A stretch of 20,217 nt of DNA. It comes from Chrysophaeum taylorii (Eukaryota; Sar; Pelagophyceae; Pelagomonadales; Pelagomonadaceae). This document shows positions 19,251-20,217 of this stretch, one piece after another. A program made the translations under genes and the position numbers. The stretch lies in the NCBI GenBank assembly GCA_029834535.1, contig JAQMWT010000187.1, forward strand, positions 1 to 20,217, in the 5' to 3' direction. The number at the start of each line of letters is the position of its first letter. The stretch's first letter is position 1. The notes under the pieces were generated by a model. That model ran no database searches. It was not told where the DNA came from and saw nothing but the letters and a program-made list of their open reading frames with translations.

Positions 19251-20217
19251 ACCACATAAGACCTGTATCGAGATGGGAGCCAGGCCGGACCGCAGGTTGC
19301 CAAACGCAATCACAGAGGAAAATTCACGCAGTTGTTGGGCACATTGCGGGGCGATGGGGGACGAACTTGTTGGGGGTGGACTTTCAATGCCGACGGTCTT
19401 GTGAGAGGTCTACGAAGCGTATAACAGCCCACGGGTAGTGTGGTGCCGGATCGACCTTCCGTCTTAAGCATATGCTAAATGATTACATGGGGTGTTATTA
19501 AAAGGGTTTTAATGTTAGCACCACATAAGTAGATGTAGGGACGGCATCGGGGTTCAATATTTATGAAATTCGTTAGGTTCCAAATGCAAATAACAAACAG
19601 AACCAAAAGGTTTGAGTAGTCTTGTTGGGAACTTACTTGGTCTAACAAAACTTGTTGGGGGCTTAGGACTTTATTATAAATACGTTCGAAGGAAACGTTA
19701 GGAGAGAGATTATACGATTGGATAGGCATGATAACAGCCCACGGGTAGTGTTGTGCCGGATCTGTTAGGGGTGACCTTTATAGGATACATTAAGCATATG
19801 CCTGAGTTCGTGTAGACGCGGCAGTGGCTATGTGACCAACAGCGGCTTCGACTTCATGATTAAAGACATGTAATTAAGAGGGGAACGCGGGGACATATTA
19901 ATACCATGTTCCACACGGAAGGGGGTTGTAACATCTGGGATAAATAGGGTTTAAAGGAATCACAATAAATTTGTTTTAGTTGTACATGAACACAATAGAG
20001 CAAAAATTACGAACAAACTCAAGGGCGTTACAAAATTCGCTGGAGTTGGTGCTACGACGAAAGTACACTAACAGAAATTTAGAAATGAGGCACTTGAAAA
20101 CAATGATATGTCGAAAGGATCCCCATTCCGAGAGCACAGAGACGTAACCACCGTCACATGCCCAGCTTCACCAGGTTAAAAATTTTCGAATGATGGTTGC
20201 TGATAAGGTGGTGTGGA
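19251..20217. other. Gene-free AT-rich stretch with decayed duplication
   Basis: No gene is supported in this last kilobase. It contains a diverged direct duplication with a spacing of roughly 285-310 bp. It may be retroelement leader or LTR sequence, but no second LTR is available for comparison. The integrase core expected upstream of the copia RT was not readable here. Confidence 0.4.
19363..19801. repeat. Diverged direct duplication, units ~300 bp apart
   Basis: Unit 1 (19363-19475) and unit 2 (19648-19801) share three blocks in the same order: aacttgttggggg near 19363 and 19648; a 31-bp block starting ataacagcccacgggtagtg at 19421 and 19731 with one mismatch; and taagcatatgc at about 19465 and 19790. 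Spacing inside the units differs by small indels. This is an old tandem duplication or paired subterminal repeats. Confidence 0.75.

Noticed and set aside
1..20217. Alternative genetic code with TAA/TAG as glutamine
   Set aside because: APC5 and the long RT and Gag frames use no internal TAA/TAG. Occasional nonsense decay explains the cases. Kept only as a low-interest observation.
1..20217. tRNA genes, rRNA, CRISPR arrays or bacterial operons
   Set aside because: No cloverleaf, rRNA core or spaced repeat array was seen. Introns and LTR elements show a eukaryotic nuclear sequence.

Overview
This is a eukaryotic nuclear window dominated by decaying LTR retrotransposons. One host gene can be recognised: the anaphase-promoting complex subunit APC5, on the minus strand at 3037-6069. 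It has three exons and spliceosomal introns with a GTAAGT donor, a CTAAC branch site and CAG acceptors. Long exons, few short introns, mixed GC content and abundant Ty3/gypsy and Ty1/copia copies would fit an algal genome, and a multicellular red alga is one possibility. That is an inference; nothing here proves the taxon.

Layout. Positions 1-1762 (minus): Gag of a GC-rich Ty3/gypsy element that runs off the left edge. Positions 1763-2773: its presumed leader and LTR, then unassigned DNA. Positions 2774-2985 (plus): a frameshifted Ty1/copia relic. Positions 3037-6069 (minus): APC5, apparently intact. Positions 6168-6212: an array of GAA/TTC pentamers resembling a heat-shock element upstream of APC5. 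Positions 6195-6905 (minus): a doubtful proline-rich ORF. From about 7490 to 14150 (plus): a second Ty3/gypsy element whose Gag is a distant relative of the left-edge Gag. From about 14.5 to 19.3 kb (minus): a Ty1/copia element with integrase-RT linker, RT and RNase H, followed by an extra ORF with a coiled coil and a hydrophobic tail. Positions 19.3-20.2 kb: non-coding, with a decayed duplication.

The main discovery is in the plus-strand gypsy element. Between its aspartic protease and its reverse transcriptase lies a C5-cytosine DNA methyltransferase domain with motifs I, IV, VI (altered), VIII, IX and X in order. The catalytic PPC cysteine is codon 12031-12033. The retroelement therefore carried its own DNA methyltransferase. 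Capture of such enzymes by retrotransposons is known, as far as I recall, from dinoflagellates and charophyte algae; this could be another lineage or another capture.

The gypsy copy is dead or nearly so. It has frameshifts near 7810, 7936-7960, 10088-10145, 12250 and 12880, and TAG stops at 9883 and 10363. Its coding stops after the RT, with no RNase H or integrase. The minus-strand copia block begins where the gypsy coding ends, so copia may have inserted into gypsy. APC5 carries no such lesions, which argues that the frameshifts are biological decay and not general sequencing error.
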